Shown in pieces: positions 46,205 through 55,413 of a DNA stretch of 64,000 nucleotides. The notes beneath the pieces were generated by a model. The model saw nothing but the letters and a program-made list of their open reading frames with translations. It was not told where the DNA came from and did no database searches. The position numbers and the translations under genes are program-made. Numbering within the stretch: the first letter of the stretch is position 1; each line of letters starts with the position of its first letter. The stretch is taken from the NCBI RefSeq assembly GCF_004135735.1, contig NZ_CP012670.1:3431501-3495500 (forward strand). The letters are read 5' to 3'. This DNA comes from Sorangium cellulosum. GTDB lineage: Bacteria; Myxococcota_A; Polyangia; Polyangiales; Polyangiaceae.

Positions 46205-47317
46205 ATGCCTCCTCCCTCCGGCCTCGATGCAGCGCGCCCCGCGGGGGAGGCGTCGATCCAGAGGCGGCGCTCGCTGCCGCTGCTCGGCGGCGGCGAGCCC
46301 GGGCGCCGCGCCGCCGTGATCCCGCACCGGGGCGCCGCGCCCGGCGCGCCGCACGCGGGGCCGGCGCCGCGGAGCGTGCGCATCTCGGTGACGGATCGCT
46401 GCGACTTCGCGTGCACCTACTGCCGGCCGTCGCGCCACGACGGCTACGCCGACGGCCGGCTCATGACGTCGGCGTGGCGCGCGATGTTCGAGGCGCTGCG
46501 CGACGCGGGCATCCGGCGCGTCCGCCTGACGGGCGGCGAGCCGCTGCTCCACCCCGAGATCGTCGACATCGTCGCGCGCCTCGCGTCGCTCGGCTTCGAG
46601 GATCTGGCGCTCACGACGAACGCGTCGCAGCTCGCGCGGCTCGCCGCGCCGCTGCGCGACGCCGGGCTGCACCGCCTGAACATCTCGATCGACACGCTCG
46701 ATCCCGCCCGCTTCCGCGAGGTGACCCGCGGCGGCGAGCTCGCGCGGGTGACGGCGGGCATCGACGCGGCGGTCGCCGCGGGCTTCTCCCCGATCAAGCT
46801 GAACACGGTCGTGCTCCGCGGCGTGAACGACGACGAGCTCGAGCGGATCACGCTGTGGGCGTGGGAGCGGCGGATGGTGCCGCGCTTCCTCGAGGTGATG
46901 CCGATCGCCGAGGGCGCGCGGCTGGTCCGCGATCACCTCGTCACGGCGGCCGAGATGCGCGAGCGGCTCGCGGAGCACCTCCTGCCGGAGGAGGCGGTGG
47001 GCGAGCCCGGCCTCGGCCCGGCGCGGTACGTCGGCGCCCGCCGCGACCCGTCGCTCCGCGTGGGGTTCATCACGGGCACGAGCGACACGTTCTGCGAGAG
47101 CTGCGATCGCCTGCGGGTCTCGTCGACCGGCGTGCTCCGCCCGTGCCTCGCCACCGACGAGGGGGTGGACGCCTCGCGCGAGGCGGCGCGCGGCGATCAC
47201 GCCGCGATCCGGGCGCGGCTCGACGAGGCGTGGCGCCTGAAGCCGGACGGCACGGTGTGGAAGGGCTGCACCGAGGAGACGGCCTCCGGGGTGTCGATCC
47301 GGGCGATCGGCGGCTAG
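46205..47317 (+). CDS. moaA: GTP 3',8-cyclase MoaA (radical SAM)
   Basis: A 370-residue radical-SAM enzyme for the first step of molybdopterin synthesis, making 3',8-cyclo-GTP with MoaC completing cyclic pyranopterin. The N-terminal 4Fe-4S site is CDFACTYC (Cys66, 70, 73, giving CxxxCxxC), after RISVTDRCDF. GGEPLLHP, TTNASQLARL, LNISIDTLDP and TVVLRGVNDDEL follow family order. The C-terminal cluster CESCDRLRVSSTGVLRPC is present, and the protein ends in AIGG, the conserved GG tail. Start options: ATG 46205 (GAGG about 9 bases upstream) or GTG 46190. The first ~55 residues are an extra Arg/Pro-rich extension without family similarity. 20 bp downstream of moaD. Confidence 0.95.
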   Translation: MPPPSGLDAARPAGEASIQRRRSLPLLGGGEPGRRAAVIPHRGAAPGAPHAGPAPRSVRISVTDRCDFACTYCRPSRHDGYADGRLMTSAWRAMFEALRDAGIRRVRLTGGEPLLHPEIVDIVARLASLGFEDLALTTNASQLARLAAPLRDAGLHRLNISIDTLDPARFREVTRGGELARVTAGIDAAVAAGFSPIKLNTVVLRGVNDDELERITLWAWERRMVPRFLEVMPIAEGARLVRDHLVTAAEMRERLAEHLLPEEAVGEPGLGPARYVGARRDPSLRVGFITGTSDTFCESCDRLRVSSTGVLRPCLATDEGVDASREAARGDHAAIRARLDEAWRLKPDGTVWKGCTEETASGVSIRAIGG

Positions 47318-47379
47318 CGTCGCGCGCCCGCCACGTCCGGCTTCCGGTCCCGCTGCCCGCCGTGTCAGATTCCGGATCG

Positions 47380-47904
47380 ATGCCGCGAACCCCAGATCAG
47401 CCAAGCGAGAGCCAGGCGCCCTCGACCCTCTCGACCCACCTCTCCCCGGGCGGGGAGGCCCGCATGGTGCCGGTCGAGGGCAAGCCCGTCACCCACCGCC
47501 GCGCGGTCGCGTCGGGCGCGGTGCGCATGCGCCCCGAGACGATCGCCCGGGTCGCGCGCGCCGACGCGCCGAAGGGCGACGTGCTCGCCGCCGCCCGGAT
47601 CGCCGGGATCATGGCGGCGAAGCGCACGCCCGAGCTCATCCCGCTCTGCCACGGGATCGCGCTCACGCACGTCGCGGTCGAGCTCGACGTGGACGAGCCG
47701 GGCGCGGCGATCCGGGTGACCGCCGCCGCGGAGGCGCTCGACCGCACCGGGGTCGAGATGGAGGCCATGGTCGCCGTGAGCGCCGCCTGCCTGACGATCT
47801 ACGACATGCTGAAGGGGATCGATCGCGAGATGGTCATCTCGGACATCCAGCTCCTGGAGAAGAGCGGGGGGCGCTCGGGGCACTTCCAGAGGAGCGCGCC
47901 GTGA
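47380..47904 (+). CDS. moaC: Cyclic pyranopterin monophosphate synthase MoaC
   Basis: A 174-residue protein; the core begins near MVPVEGKPVTHRRAVASG. It has the family signatures ELIPLCHGIALTHV and GVEMEAMVAVSAACLTIYDML, containing the conserved His and Glu/Met active-site residues, and KGIDREMVISDIQLLEKSGG at the C-terminus. MoaC converts cyclo-GTP to cyclic pyranopterin monophosphate, working after MoaA. ATG at 47380 gives ~28 extra residues rich in Ser/Pro before the conserved domain; the true start may be slightly further in. Its stop overlaps the moaE start (GTGA). Confidence 0.93.
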   Translation: MPRTPDQPSESQAPSTLSTHLSPGGEARMVPVEGKPVTHRRAVASGAVRMRPETIARVARADAPKGDVLAAARIAGIMAAKRTPELIPLCHGIALTHVAVELDVDEPGAAIRVTAAAEALDRTGVEMEAMVAVSAACLTIYDMLKGIDREMVISDIQLLEKSGGRSGHFQRSAP

Positions 47905-48407
47905 GCCGGATCCGCACCGAGCCGCTCGGCCTCGACGAGCTCCTCGCGGCCGTGCGCCACCCCGGCGCGGGCGGCGTCGCCACGTTCCTCGGCGTGGTCC
48001 GCGACGTCAACGACGGCCGGGCGGTCACGCTGCTGGAGTACGAGGCCTACGGGACCATGGCCGAGGCCGAGCTCGAGCGGATCCTCGCGGAGATCGCCGC
48101 GGAGATCCCCGGCGTGCGCGTGGCCGCGACCCACCGCGTGGGCGCGCTCCAGGTCGGCGACGTCGCCGTGGCCTGCGCCGCGAGCGCGCCGCACCGGGGC
48201 GAGGCGTTCGCGGCGTGCCGCCTGCTCATCGATCGGATCAAGGCGCGCCTGCCGATCTGGAAGCGCGAGCACGGGCCGGACGGCCCGTACTGGGTCGGAT
48301 GGGAGGACGCCCGGTGTGGCGGCGAGCACGGGTCCGGGGCGCACCACGGGCACGGACCCGGGGCGCGCCACGGGCACGCGCACGGCCACGGCGGCAGCGG
48401 CGCCTAG
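47901..48407 (+). CDS. moaE: Molybdopterin synthase large subunit MoaE
   Basis: A 168-residue protein that pairs with MoaD and transfers sulfur to precursor Z. Features: VATFLGVVRDVNDGR, LEYEAYGTMAEAELERI, RVGALQVGDVAVACAASAPHRGEAF with the catalytic region, and LPIWKREHGPDGPYWVGWE, the highly conserved end that contains the catalytic Lys. It starts with GTG 47901 overlapping the moaC TGA, so it is translationally coupled. After the conserved domain it carries an unusual ~28-residue Gly/His tail (HGSGAHHGHGPGARHGHAHG), possibly metal-binding. Its stop overlaps the convergent phoU stop by one CTAG. Confidence 0.95.
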   Translation: MSRIRTEPLGLDELLAAVRHPGAGGVATFLGVVRDVNDGRAVTLLEYEAYGTMAEAELERILAEIAAEIPGVRVAATHRVGALQVGDVAVACAASAPHRGEAFAACRLLIDRIKARLPIWKREHGPDGPYWVGWEDARCGGEHGSGAHHGHGPGARHGHAHGHGGSGA

Positions 48408-49141
48408 CGCGACCGCACGCGCCCCAGGACGGGCGCCGGCGGCGCGGTCGAGATCGGATCGTTCTCCCGCATGCGGTTGTGGTGCCGGATGTCCGTCCCC
48501 TTGACGAGGAAGACGACCGACTCCGCGATGTTCATCGCGTGATCGGCGATCCGCTCGAGGTACTTCGCGATCGACTGGATGCGCGTGGCCCTGTACACGG
48601 TGCTCGGGTCGCGGCTCATGGTGAGCAGCACGTCCTGGAAGATGCGGGCGTACTGCTCGTCGATCACGTCGTCGCGCGTGAGCAGCTCCTTGGCCCGCTC
48701 GCAGTCGCGGGCGACCAGCGCGTCGAGCGCCTCGTGCACCACGTCGATCGCCCCGTCGAACAGGCCCTGCAGGTCGGCCACCGGGGCGATCGGCGGCTCC
48801 TCGTTGAGCTCCACGACCCGCTCGCAGACGTTCACCACGAGGTCGCCGATGCGCTCCAGATCGGTGACGATCTTGAGCCCCGTCGTCACGAAGCGCAGGT
48901 CCGACGCGACGGGCTGCCGCGTCGCGAGGATCCGCATGCAGAGCTCGTCCACCTCGCACTCGAGGCGGTTGATCCGGCGGTCGAGGCGGATCGTCGCCTT
49001 GGCGAGGCCGGTGTCGCGCGTCGCGAGCGCGGTCGAGCCCTTCTGGATCATCTCCTCCACCAGGCTGCCCATCAGCAGCAGCTTCTCGCGCAGCGTCCGC
49101 AGCTCGTGCTCGTAGACCTTGCTCGTGTGCGATACCGGCAT
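48404..49141 (-). CDS. phoU: Phosphate transport regulator PhoU
   Basis: A 245-residue PhoU with two helical-bundle repeats. Metal-cluster and family signatures: HTSKVYEHELRTLREKLLLMGSLVEEMI at the start, KATIRLDRRINRLECEVDEL, RDCERAKELLTRDDVIDEQYA and LERIADHAMNIAESVVFL, the second repeat. PhoU works with the Pst transporter to inhibit PhoR when phosphate is plentiful; cytoplasmic. It is the last gene of phoB-phoR-pstSCAB-phoU, 20 bp after pstB. ATG at 49141. The tail is short and basic (APVLGRVRSR). Confidence 0.95.
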   Translation of the reverse strand: MPVSHTSKVYEHELRTLREKLLLMGSLVEEMIQKGSTALATRDTGLAKATIRLDRRINRLECEVDELCMRILATRQPVASDLRFVTTGLKIVTDLERIGDLVVNVCERVVELNEEPPIAPVADLQGLFDGAIDVVHEALDALVARDCERAKELLTRDDVIDEQYARIFQDVLLTMSRDPSTVYRATRIQSIAKYLERIADHAMNIAESVVFLVKGTDIRHHNRMRENDPISTAPPAPVLGRVRSR

Positions 49142-49161
49142 GACTCTCTCCCCCGCTCCCC

Positions 49162-50043
49162 TCAGCCGAACTTCCCGGTGACGTAATCCTCGGTCTTGCT
49201 TTCCTTGGGGTTGGTGAAGATCGTATCCGTCCTGTCGAACTCCACCAGATCTCCCATGTAAAAGAAGGCCGTGTAATCAGAGCACCGCGCGGCCTGTTGC
49301 ATGTTGTGCGTGACGAGCACGCAGGTATAGCGCTGTTTGAGCTCCTCGATGAGCTCCTCGATGCGCGCGGTCGCGATGGGGTCGAGCGCCGAGCACGGCT
49401 CGTCGAGCAGGATCACCTCGGGCTCCACCGCGAGCACGCGCGCGATGCAGAGCCGCTGCTGCTGGCCGCCGGAGAGCGAGAGCCCGGACTGGTCGAGCTT
49501 GTCCTTCACCTCGTCCCAGAGCGCCACCTGGCGCAGGCACTTCTCGACGAGCCCGGTGGGATCCTTGACGGAGATGCCGTTCAGCTTGTGTCCAGCGAGG
49601 ACGTTCTCGCGGATGGACATGGTGGGGAAGGGGTTCGGCTTCTGGAACACCATGCCGACGCGCCGGCGCAGCCGCACCGGGTCCACCGCCCTGTCGTAGA
49701 TGTTCACGCCGTCGATCATGACCGAGCCCTTCGCCGTGGCCCCCGGCACCTGCTCGTGCATCCGGTTGAGGCAGCGCAGGAACGTCGATTTGCCGCACCC
49801 CGACGGGCCGATGACCGCGGTCACATGGCCGTCCGGGATGTCCAGCGTGATGTCGTGGATCGCGTGGTATCCGTGAAAATAGGCGTTGAGCCGGGTGACG
49901 CTGATCTTGGCGGGCGGCGTCGCCACGTCGGGCGGCGGCGCCTCCGAGTCGGGCGCCGCGGGGCGGTGCTCGGCGTCGCCCTCGGCGATCCGATCGCGGC
50001 GGTCGCGTGTCCTGGTGTTGAACGATCGATCGAGCGAGCTCAT
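49162..50043 (-). CDS. pstB: Phosphate ABC transporter ATPase PstB
   Basis: A 293-residue ABC ATPase. Walker A is GPSGCGKS (79-86), the Q-loop VFQKPNPFP, signature [16 protein letters not shown], Walker [14 protein letters not shown], and H-loop [26 protein letters not shown] at the start of the core and [18 protein letters not shown] at the end are typical of PstB. ATG at 50043 adds a ~40-residue Asp/Arg/Pro-rich lead not found in the core enzyme; a GTG or ATG further in is possible but none gives a better ribosome site. It powers phosphate import at the inner membrane with PstC and PstA. 10 bp after pstA. Confidence 0.96.
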   Translation of the reverse strand: MSSLDRSFNTRTRDRRDRIAEGDAEHRPAAPDSEAPPPDVATPPAKISVTRLNAYFHGYHAIHDITLDIPDGHVTAVIGPSGCGKSTFLRCLNRMHEQVPGATAKGSVMIDGVNIYDRAVDPVRLRRRVGMVFQKPNPFPTMSIRENVLAGHKLNGISVKDPTGLVEKCLRQVALWDEVKDKLDQSGLSLSGGQQQRLCIARVLAVEPEVILLDEPCSALDPIATARIEELIEELKQRYTCVLVTHNMQQAARCSDYTAFFYMGDLVEFDRTDTIFTNPKESKTEDYVTGKFG

Positions 50044-50053
50044 CGGAGGGGCC

Positions 50054-50965
50054 TCATCGCGCTTTGACGCTCCGGGACGTTGCTATGCGGGCGACAAGAT
50101 TCAGGACGAAGACGAGGACGATCAACACGAGCGCGGCGGTCCACGCCTCCTGTTGCCACTTCGGGTACGGCGACGTCGCGTACCGCCAGATCTGCACGGG
50201 CAGCGACGCGATGGGGCGATCGACGGCGACGCTCCAGTACGAGAAGCCGAGCGCGGTGAGGAGCACGGGCGCGGTCTCGCCGGCGATGCGGGCAACGGCG
50301 AGCATCACGCCGGTCCCGATGCCGGGAGAGGCCGTGCGGAGCACGACGAAGAGGCTGGTGCGCCACTCCGGGACGCCGAGGGCGAGCGACGCCTCCCGCA
50401 GGTGCGCGGGCACGAGCTTGAGCAGCTCCTCGGTCGTGCGCGTCACCGTGGGGAGCATCACGATCGCGAGCGCGATGCCCCCGGCGAGCGCGGAGAAGCG
50501 CTTCATCGGGACCACGACGAGGGCGTAGACGAACACGCCGATGGTGATCGACGGGACGCCGCCGAGCACGTCGGCGATGAACCGGATGGCGCTCGCGAGC
50601 CTGCCCCGGCCGATCTCGGCCAGGTAGATGCCGGCGAGGATGCCCGTGGGCAGGCCGATGCCGCAGGCGATGGCGATCAGCAGGAGCGTGCCGACCACCG
50701 CGTTGCCCATGCCGCTGTGCTCCTCTCCGACCGGCTTCGGCAGCTGGGTGAAGAAGTCGAGCGACAGCCCCGCGAGGCCCCGGCTGACGACGTAGATGAA
50801 GATCAGGAACAGCGGGACGAGCACGACGGCGGCGCTCGCGACGCACAGCGCCTCGAGCACGTGGCCGCGGACGCGGCGCAGGCGCTCGCCGGGCGTGGGC
50901 TCGAGCAGCGTGCGCCGGGGGGCGCGGGCGGGGCTCGCCGCGGGGGGAACGGTCTCGTGGCTCAC
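50054..50965 (-). CDS. pstA: Phosphate ABC transporter permease PstA
   Basis: A 303-residue permease with six predicted membrane helices (e.g. [51 protein letters not shown]) and the conserved EAA loop region [19 protein letters not shown]. It pairs with PstC. The start is GTG at 50965, overlapping the pstC stop (GTGA), because the open frame further upstream simply overlies pstC in another frame. Inner membrane. Confidence 0.95.
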
Positions 50966-51945
50966 GCGCGCCCCTCCAGCTTGCTCTTGGTCGAGCTCAC
51001 GAGCCACCGGGCGAACAGGTTGAGGAGGAGGGCGACGCCGAAGAGGAGCAGCGCGATCTCCGAGAGCGCCGACACGTACACGTCGCTGGGCGCCTCGACG
51101 AACTCGTTGGCGATGACGCTCGCCATCGAGTACCCGGGCTGGAAGATCGACGCGCTCACCTGCGGGCGGTTGCCGATCACCATGGTGACCGCCATGGTCT
51201 CGCCGAGCGCCCGGTTCAGCCCGAGGATGATCGCGCCGATGATGCCCGAGCGCGCGGACGGGAGGACGGCGTAGCGGATGGTGTCCCACGCGGAGGCGCC
51301 CAGGCCGATCGCCGCCTCGCGGTGCAGCTGGGGGACCGCCTGCATCACCTCGCGCGAGACCGACGTGATCGTGGGGACGATCATGATCGCGAGGATCACG
51401 CCCGCCGCGAACATGCCGAAGCCGAGCGGCGGGCCCTCGAAGAGGGGCAGGTAGCCGAAATACTGGATGATGAACGGCTGGATGGTGTCCCTGAGCCACG
51501 GGACCAGGACCGCCACGCCCCAGAACCCGTAGACGACGCTCGGGATCGCCGCGAGGAGCTCGACCAGGAAGCCGAGCGGCTTGCGGATCCGGTGGGGGGC
51601 GAGATCCGACAGGAAGATCGCGAGGCCCAGGGAGACGGGGACCGCGAGCAGGATCGCGATCAGCGAGGAGACGAGCGTGCCGTAGATGAACGGGAGGGCG
51701 CCGAACTCCTCGCGCGCGGGGTCCCACACGGTGCTGGTGAGGAAGCCCAGGCCGAACTTCTCCATCGAGAGCTGCGACGACCGGACGAGCTCCAGCACCA
51801 TCAGCAGGGGCACCGCGAGGACCGTCAGGCCGAACATCGTGAGGATGGCGCGGAACGCTCGGTCCGCGCCGCGGCCGCCGCGCGCCGGGGCGCTCGCGAC
51901 CTCGGACGAGGCGGCCTGTTCCATCGGGACTTCTATGGTGCTCAT
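50962..51945 (-). CDS. pstC: Phosphate ABC transporter permease PstC
   Basis: A 327-residue permease starting at ATG 51945, with AGGA about 9 bases upstream. Six to seven membrane helices are visible (AILTMFGLTVLAVPLLMVLEL, FGMFAAGVILAIMIVPTIT, ALSEIALLLFGVALLLNLFA), and EAAIGLGASAWDTIRYAVL gives the permease loop. It forms the transmembrane channel with PstA. A perfect 20-bp stem lies 15 bases before its start, separating it from pstS. Confidence 0.95.
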   Translation of the reverse strand: MSTIEVPMEQAASSEVASAPARGGRGADRAFRAILTMFGLTVLAVPLLMVLELVRSSQLSMEKFGLGFLTSTVWDPAREEFGALPFIYGTLVSSLIAILLAVPVSLGLAIFLSDLAPHRIRKPLGFLVELLAAIPSVVYGFWGVAVLVPWLRDTIQPFIIQYFGYLPLFEGPPLGFGMFAAGVILAIMIVPTITSVSREVMQAVPQLHREAAIGLGASAWDTIRYAVLPSARSGIIGAIILGLNRALGETMAVTMVIGNRPQVSASIFQPGYSMASVIANEFVEAPSDVYVSALSEIALLLFGVALLLNLFARWLVSSTKSKLEGRA

Positions 51946-51960
51946 GGGCCTTGTCCTGCG

Positions 51961-52009
51961 CGCGCCCGGGCGGCGCGCGGCGGGGGCTGCCGCGCGCCGC
52001 CCGGGCGCG
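51961..52009 (-). promoter_or_regulatory. Perfect 20-bp stem-loop between pstS and pstC
   Basis: Arms 51961-51980 and 51990-52009 are exact reverse complements, 95% G/C, closing on a 9-nt loop. In the transcript it follows the pstS stop by about 15 bases and precedes the pstC start by 15. There is no U-run. Such stems stabilise or partly terminate upstream mRNA, so much more PstS than permease would be made. The exact mechanism is inferred. Confidence 0.7.
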
Positions 52010-52024
52010 TTCCTCGGGGGGTTG

Positions 52025-53131
52025 CTACTGGGTGATCAGGGGCTTGCCGTCAGGGCCGACCAGCGCGGCGAGCTTCTTGTTGACCTTCTCCACGACGGCC
52101 GCGGGCAGCGGCGCGTAGTGCAGATCGCCCGTGAACTTCTGGCCGTCGTGCACGGCCCACCTCAGGAAGCTGGCGAGCACCTTCCCCTTGGCGAGGTCCT
52201 TCTGCTCCTGGTAGGCGAGGATGTACGTGAAGCCGGCGATGGGATACGCGTCCTCGCCCTCGGCGTCCACGAGCGAGACCCGGAGATCGTCGGGCATCCT
52301 GGCGGCGGCGCCGGCGCCCGCCGCGGTCGTGCTCTCGAGCGACGGGGCCACGAACTTCCCGCTCCGGTTCTTGAGCGAGGCGAAGGTGAGCTTGTTCTGC
52401 GTCGCGTACGCGAGCTCGATGTAGCCGATCGACCCGGGCGTGCTGGAGACGAGGGCGGAGACCCCGTCGTTGCCCTTGGCGCCGAGGCCGCCGGGCCAGC
52501 TGACGCTGGTCCCGGTCCCCGGGCCGTTCTTCCACTCCGGGCTGACCGCGCTGAGGTAATCGACGAAGATCTTGGTGGTCCCGCTGCCGTCGGAGCGGTG
52601 GACGGTCGCGATGGCCTTGTCGGGGAGCTTCACGTCCGGGTTCTCGCCCTGGATGGCCGGATCGTTCCACTTCTTGATCTTGCCGAGGAAGATGTTCGCG
52701 GCGGCCTCCGGGGTGAGCTTCAGCCCGGACTGGACGCCCTCGACGTTGTAGGTCAGCACCACCGCCCCGATGCAGGTCGGCAGGTGCTGGATCCCGGGCG
52801 CCTTCGCCATCTGCTCGTCCGTCATCGGCGCGTCGCTGGCGCCGAAATCGACGGTTCGCTCGGTGATCTGCCGGATCCCGCCCCCGGACCCGATGGACTG
52901 GTAGTTGATCTTGATCTTGGGGTTCGCCTTCTGGAACTCGGCGATCCACTTGGTGTAGAGGGGGAACGGGAACGTCGCGCCAGCGCCCGTCAGCAAGGTC
53001 TCCCCCGCGGCCGCCGGCTGCGACGCGTTCTTCGCGGAGCCAGGGAGCGAGCCGGTGTCTTGGGGGCCGTCGGAGCGACCGCACGCGGCCGCCAGCAGGA
53101 ACATCGCCAGGGTGAGCAGAATTCGAGCCAT
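52025..53131 (-). CDS. pstS: Phosphate-binding lipoprotein PstS
   Basis: A 368-residue periplasmic phosphate-binding protein. ATG at 53131 gives a lipoprotein signal (LTLAMFLLAAAC), so it is membrane-anchored in this organism. Binding-site motifs: GAGATFPFPLYTKWIAEF, GSGGGIRQITERTVDFGASD, IATVHRSDGSGTTKIFVDYL and GSIGYIELAYAT. It delivers phosphate to PstCAB. The start codon is very close to the upstream Pho box (25 bases), so the mRNA leader must be very short, and no ribosome site is visible. Confidence 0.95.
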   Translation of the reverse strand: MARILLTLAMFLLAAACGRSDGPQDTGSLPGSAKNASQPAAAGETLLTGAGATFPFPLYTKWIAEFQKANPKIKINYQSIGSGGGIRQITERTVDFGASDAPMTDEQMAKAPGIQHLPTCIGAVVLTYNVEGVQSGLKLTPEAAANIFLGKIKKWNDPAIQGENPDVKLPDKAIATVHRSDGSGTTKIFVDYLSAVSPEWKNGPGTGTSVSWPGGLGAKGNDGVSALVSSTPGSIGYIELAYATQNKLTFASLKNRSGKFVAPSLESTTAAGAGAAARMPDDLRVSLVDAEGEDAYPIAGFTYILAYQEQKDLAKGKVLASFLRWAVHDGQKFTGDLHYAPLPAAVVEKVNKKLAALVGPDGKPLITQ

Positions 53132-53156
53132 GCGCCGTCAGGCGTAACCGAGTTCT

Positions 53157-53174
53157 GTGACAGCGGCGTGACAG
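53157..53174 (-). promoter_or_regulatory. Pho box upstream of pstS
   Basis: On the minus strand the sequence reads CTGTCAC-GCCG-CTGTCAC: two identical 7-bp repeats with a 4-bp spacer, the exact 18-bp geometry of a PhoB operator (consensus CTGTCAT-4-CTGTCAT). It lies between phoR and pstS, so pst genes have their own phosphate-regulated promoter. A poor -10 (TTACGC) sits about 10 bases downstream. Confidence 0.85.
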
Positions 53175-53220
53175 CCGGGTGGAAGGGCGAGCACCGCACC
53201 TTCTCGATCTCTCGCGCGGA

Positions 53221-54684
53221 TCACGCCGCGCGCGCGAGGCGGACGGTGAACCGTGTGCCGCGGCCGATCGCGCTCTCGACCTCGATCGAGCCGTTCATGA
53301 GCTCGACCAGGTGCTTGACGATCGCGAGGCCGAGCCCGGTGCCGCCGAGGTCGCGCGAGCGGCCGGCGTCCACGCGATAGAACCGCTCGAAGATGCGGCC
53401 CAGGTGGTGAGGCGGGATGCCGGGGCCGTCGTCCGCGACGGCGATCGTCACCTGCTCCTCGAGCGAGCGCGCCTTCACCGTGACGTGCGCCCCCTCGCCG
53501 GCGTACTTGATGGCGTTGTCGAGCAGGTTCATGAGCACCTGCTCGAGCGCGCGGCGGTCGCACCGCGCGGGCGGGAGGGCGCCGGCGTCGACCGTGAGCG
53601 TGACCCTGCGCCGGCGCGCCGACTCGGCGAGCAGGTGCGTGACGTGCTCGATGGCGGGGGCGACCTCGAGATCCGACAGCGCGAGGCGGAAGGTCTTCGC
53701 CTCGATCTTCGAGAGGTCGAGCAGGTCGTCGACGAGCTGGCGGAGGCGCTTCGCGTGCCGATCGATCACGTCGACGAACTCGGCGGCCTCGTGCGGGTCC
53801 TGGAGCGCGCCGAGCTGAAGCGTCTCGGCCGCGGTGCTGATCGCGGTGACCGGCGTCCGCAGCTCGTGCGATACGTTGGCCACGAAGTCGGTCCGGATCG
53901 TCTCCAGCCGGCGCAGGTCGGTGACGTCGTGGAACACCGCGATGAGCCCCGGCCCTTCGACCGCGTCGTCGACCGCCGCGCCGGGCCCGCCGCCCGCCGG
54001 GCTCTTCCGGCGCGACACGCGCACGAGCAGCCGCCGCGGCAGCGTCCGCCCGAGCTCGACCTCGACGTCGACCGGCTCGTCCCGCCGGCCTGCCAGCGCG
54101 ATCGCCTCGGTGAGCCGCGCGTTGCGGAGCGCCTCGATCACCGAGCGGCCGAGCGCGTCGTCGCCGAGCGGGGCCATCGCGCGCAGCGCCCGGTTCGCGA
54201 GGAGGATGTGCCCCTCGCCGTCGAGCACCAGCACGCCCTCGCTCATGCCGTCGAGGATGCTCGCGAGCAGGTAGCGCTCCGTCCGGGCCTCGGCGATGGA
54301 GCGGGAGAGCTCGCTCGTGAGGTGGTTCAGCGCGCGCGCGAGCTCCCGGAGCTCGCCCGGGCCGCGCAGAGGCGCGCGCGCGGACAGGTCGCCCTCGGAC
54401 ATCGCCAGCGCGGAGCGGGTCAGCCTGCGGATCGGGCGCGTGATGAAGAAGGTGGCGGCGGCGCCGGCCGCGACGGCGACGAGGACGACCGACCCCATGC
54501 CGACGAGCAGGGTCCGCCGCGAGCGGAGGAGGGCCGCGTCGACGGCGGCGCGCGGGCTCTGCTCGGCGAGCAGCGCCGACTCCAGGTCGCGCGCGGCCAG
54601 GCGCTCGAGCGAGAGGCCGGCGACGCCGAGGACGAGCGCCGCCGCGACGACGAGCTTCGCGCCGATGCCGCGCCGCCTCAGCAT
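53221..54684 (-). CDS. phoR: Phosphate regulon sensor histidine kinase PhoR
   Basis: A 487-residue membrane kinase. Two N-terminal membrane helices (KLVVAAALVLGVAGLSLERL and LLVGMGSVVLVAVAAGAAATFF) enclose a short extracytoplasmic loop; then come HAMP, a PAS domain (ILDGMSEGVLVLDGEGHILLAN), HisKA with FVANVSHELRTPVTAI (His near 270) and an HATPase with VLMNLLDNAIKYA, VADDGPGIPP and GTGLGLAIVKHLV. All catalytic boxes are present. It senses Pst/PhoU status and phosphorylates PhoB. It lies 33 bp after phoB, in one unit with it. Confidence 0.93.
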   Translation of the reverse strand: MLRRRGIGAKLVVAAALVLGVAGLSLERLAARDLESALLAEQSPRAAVDAALLRSRRTLLVGMGSVVLVAVAAGAAATFFITRPIRRLTRSALAMSEGDLSARAPLRGPGELRELARALNHLTSELSRSIAEARTERYLLASILDGMSEGVLVLDGEGHILLANRALRAMAPLGDDALGRSVIEALRNARLTEAIALAGRRDEPVDVEVELGRTLPRRLLVRVSRRKSPAGGGPGAAVDDAVEGPGLIAVFHDVTDLRRLETIRTDFVANVSHELRTPVTAISTAAETLQLGALQDPHEAAEFVDVIDRHAKRLRQLVDDLLDLSKIEAKTFRLALSDLEVAPAIEHVTHLLAESARRRRVTLTVDAGALPPARCDRRALEQVLMNLLDNAIKYAGEGAHVTVKARSLEEQVTIAVADDGPGIPPHHLGRIFERFYRVDAGRSRDLGGTGLGLAIVKHLVELMNGSIEVESAIGRGTRFTVRLARAA

Positions 54685-54717
54685 GAGCGTGCCCCCCCCA
54701 GCGCGAGCATGCGCCCC

Positions 54718-55413
54718 CTAGGTCATTTCCGGCTCGGCGCGGAACCGGTAGCCGACGCCGCGCACGGTCTCGATGTAGTCGCCCGCCGCGCCGAGCTTCT
54801 CGCGCACCCGCTTCACGTGCGTGTCGACGTTGCGCGCGGTCACGTCGACGTGCGACCCCCACACCTCGTCGAGCAGGAGATCCCGCGAGAGCACGCGGCC
54901 GCGGCGATCGTAGAGCATCATGAGCAGGCGGAACTCGAGCGCCGTCAGCGCGATCTCGTGCTCCTCCACCCAGGCCCTGTGCGCCGCCCGGTCGACCCGC
55001 AGGATCCCGAAGTCGAACTTCTCCGGGGCCGACGCGGGGCTCTCCGCGCGCTTCAGGATCGCCCGGGCGCGCAGGATGAGCTCCCGCACGCTGAACGGCT
55101 TGACCACGTAGTCGTCGGCCCCGAGCTCGAAGCCCACGATGCGATCGATCTCCTCCCCCTTGGCGGTGACCATGATGACGGGGATGGCCGAGGTCTGGGG
55201 GTTCTGCTTGAGGCGACGGCAGATCTCCGTGCCGGACATGTCCGGGAGCATCAGATCGAGGAGGACGAGATCGAACCGCTCCTCCTTGACCGCGCGAAGC
55301 GCCGTCTCTCCGCTCCCGGCGGAGACCACATCGAAACCGGCTTGGCGAAAGTTGTACGTGAGGACGCGCTGGAGGTCGCGTTCGTCCTCGACGATGAGCA
55401 CGTGGCTCGGCAT
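54718..55413 (-). CDS. phoB: Phosphate regulon response regulator PhoB
   Basis: A 231-residue OmpR/PhoB-type regulator. Receiver: Asp10, phospho-acceptor Asp53 in [13 protein letters not shown], Lys105 in VVKPFS. DNA-binding winged helix: [29 protein letters not shown] and [13 protein letters not shown], ending GVGYRF. ATG at 55413 is chosen because the receiver begins right there; the much longer frame upstream is Arg/Ser-rich shadow. It activates pst and its own operon under phosphate shortage. Confidence 0.95.
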   Translation of the reverse strand: MPSHVLIVEDERDLQRVLTYNFRQAGFDVVSAGSGETALRAVKEERFDLVLLDLMLPDMSGTEICRRLKQNPQTSAIPVIMVTAKGEEIDRIVGFELGADDYVVKPFSVRELILRARAILKRAESPASAPEKFDFGILRVDRAAHRAWVEEHEIALTALEFRLLMMLYDRRGRVLSRDLLLDEVWGSHVDVTARNVDTHVKRVREKLGAAGDYIETVRGVGYRFRAEPEMT

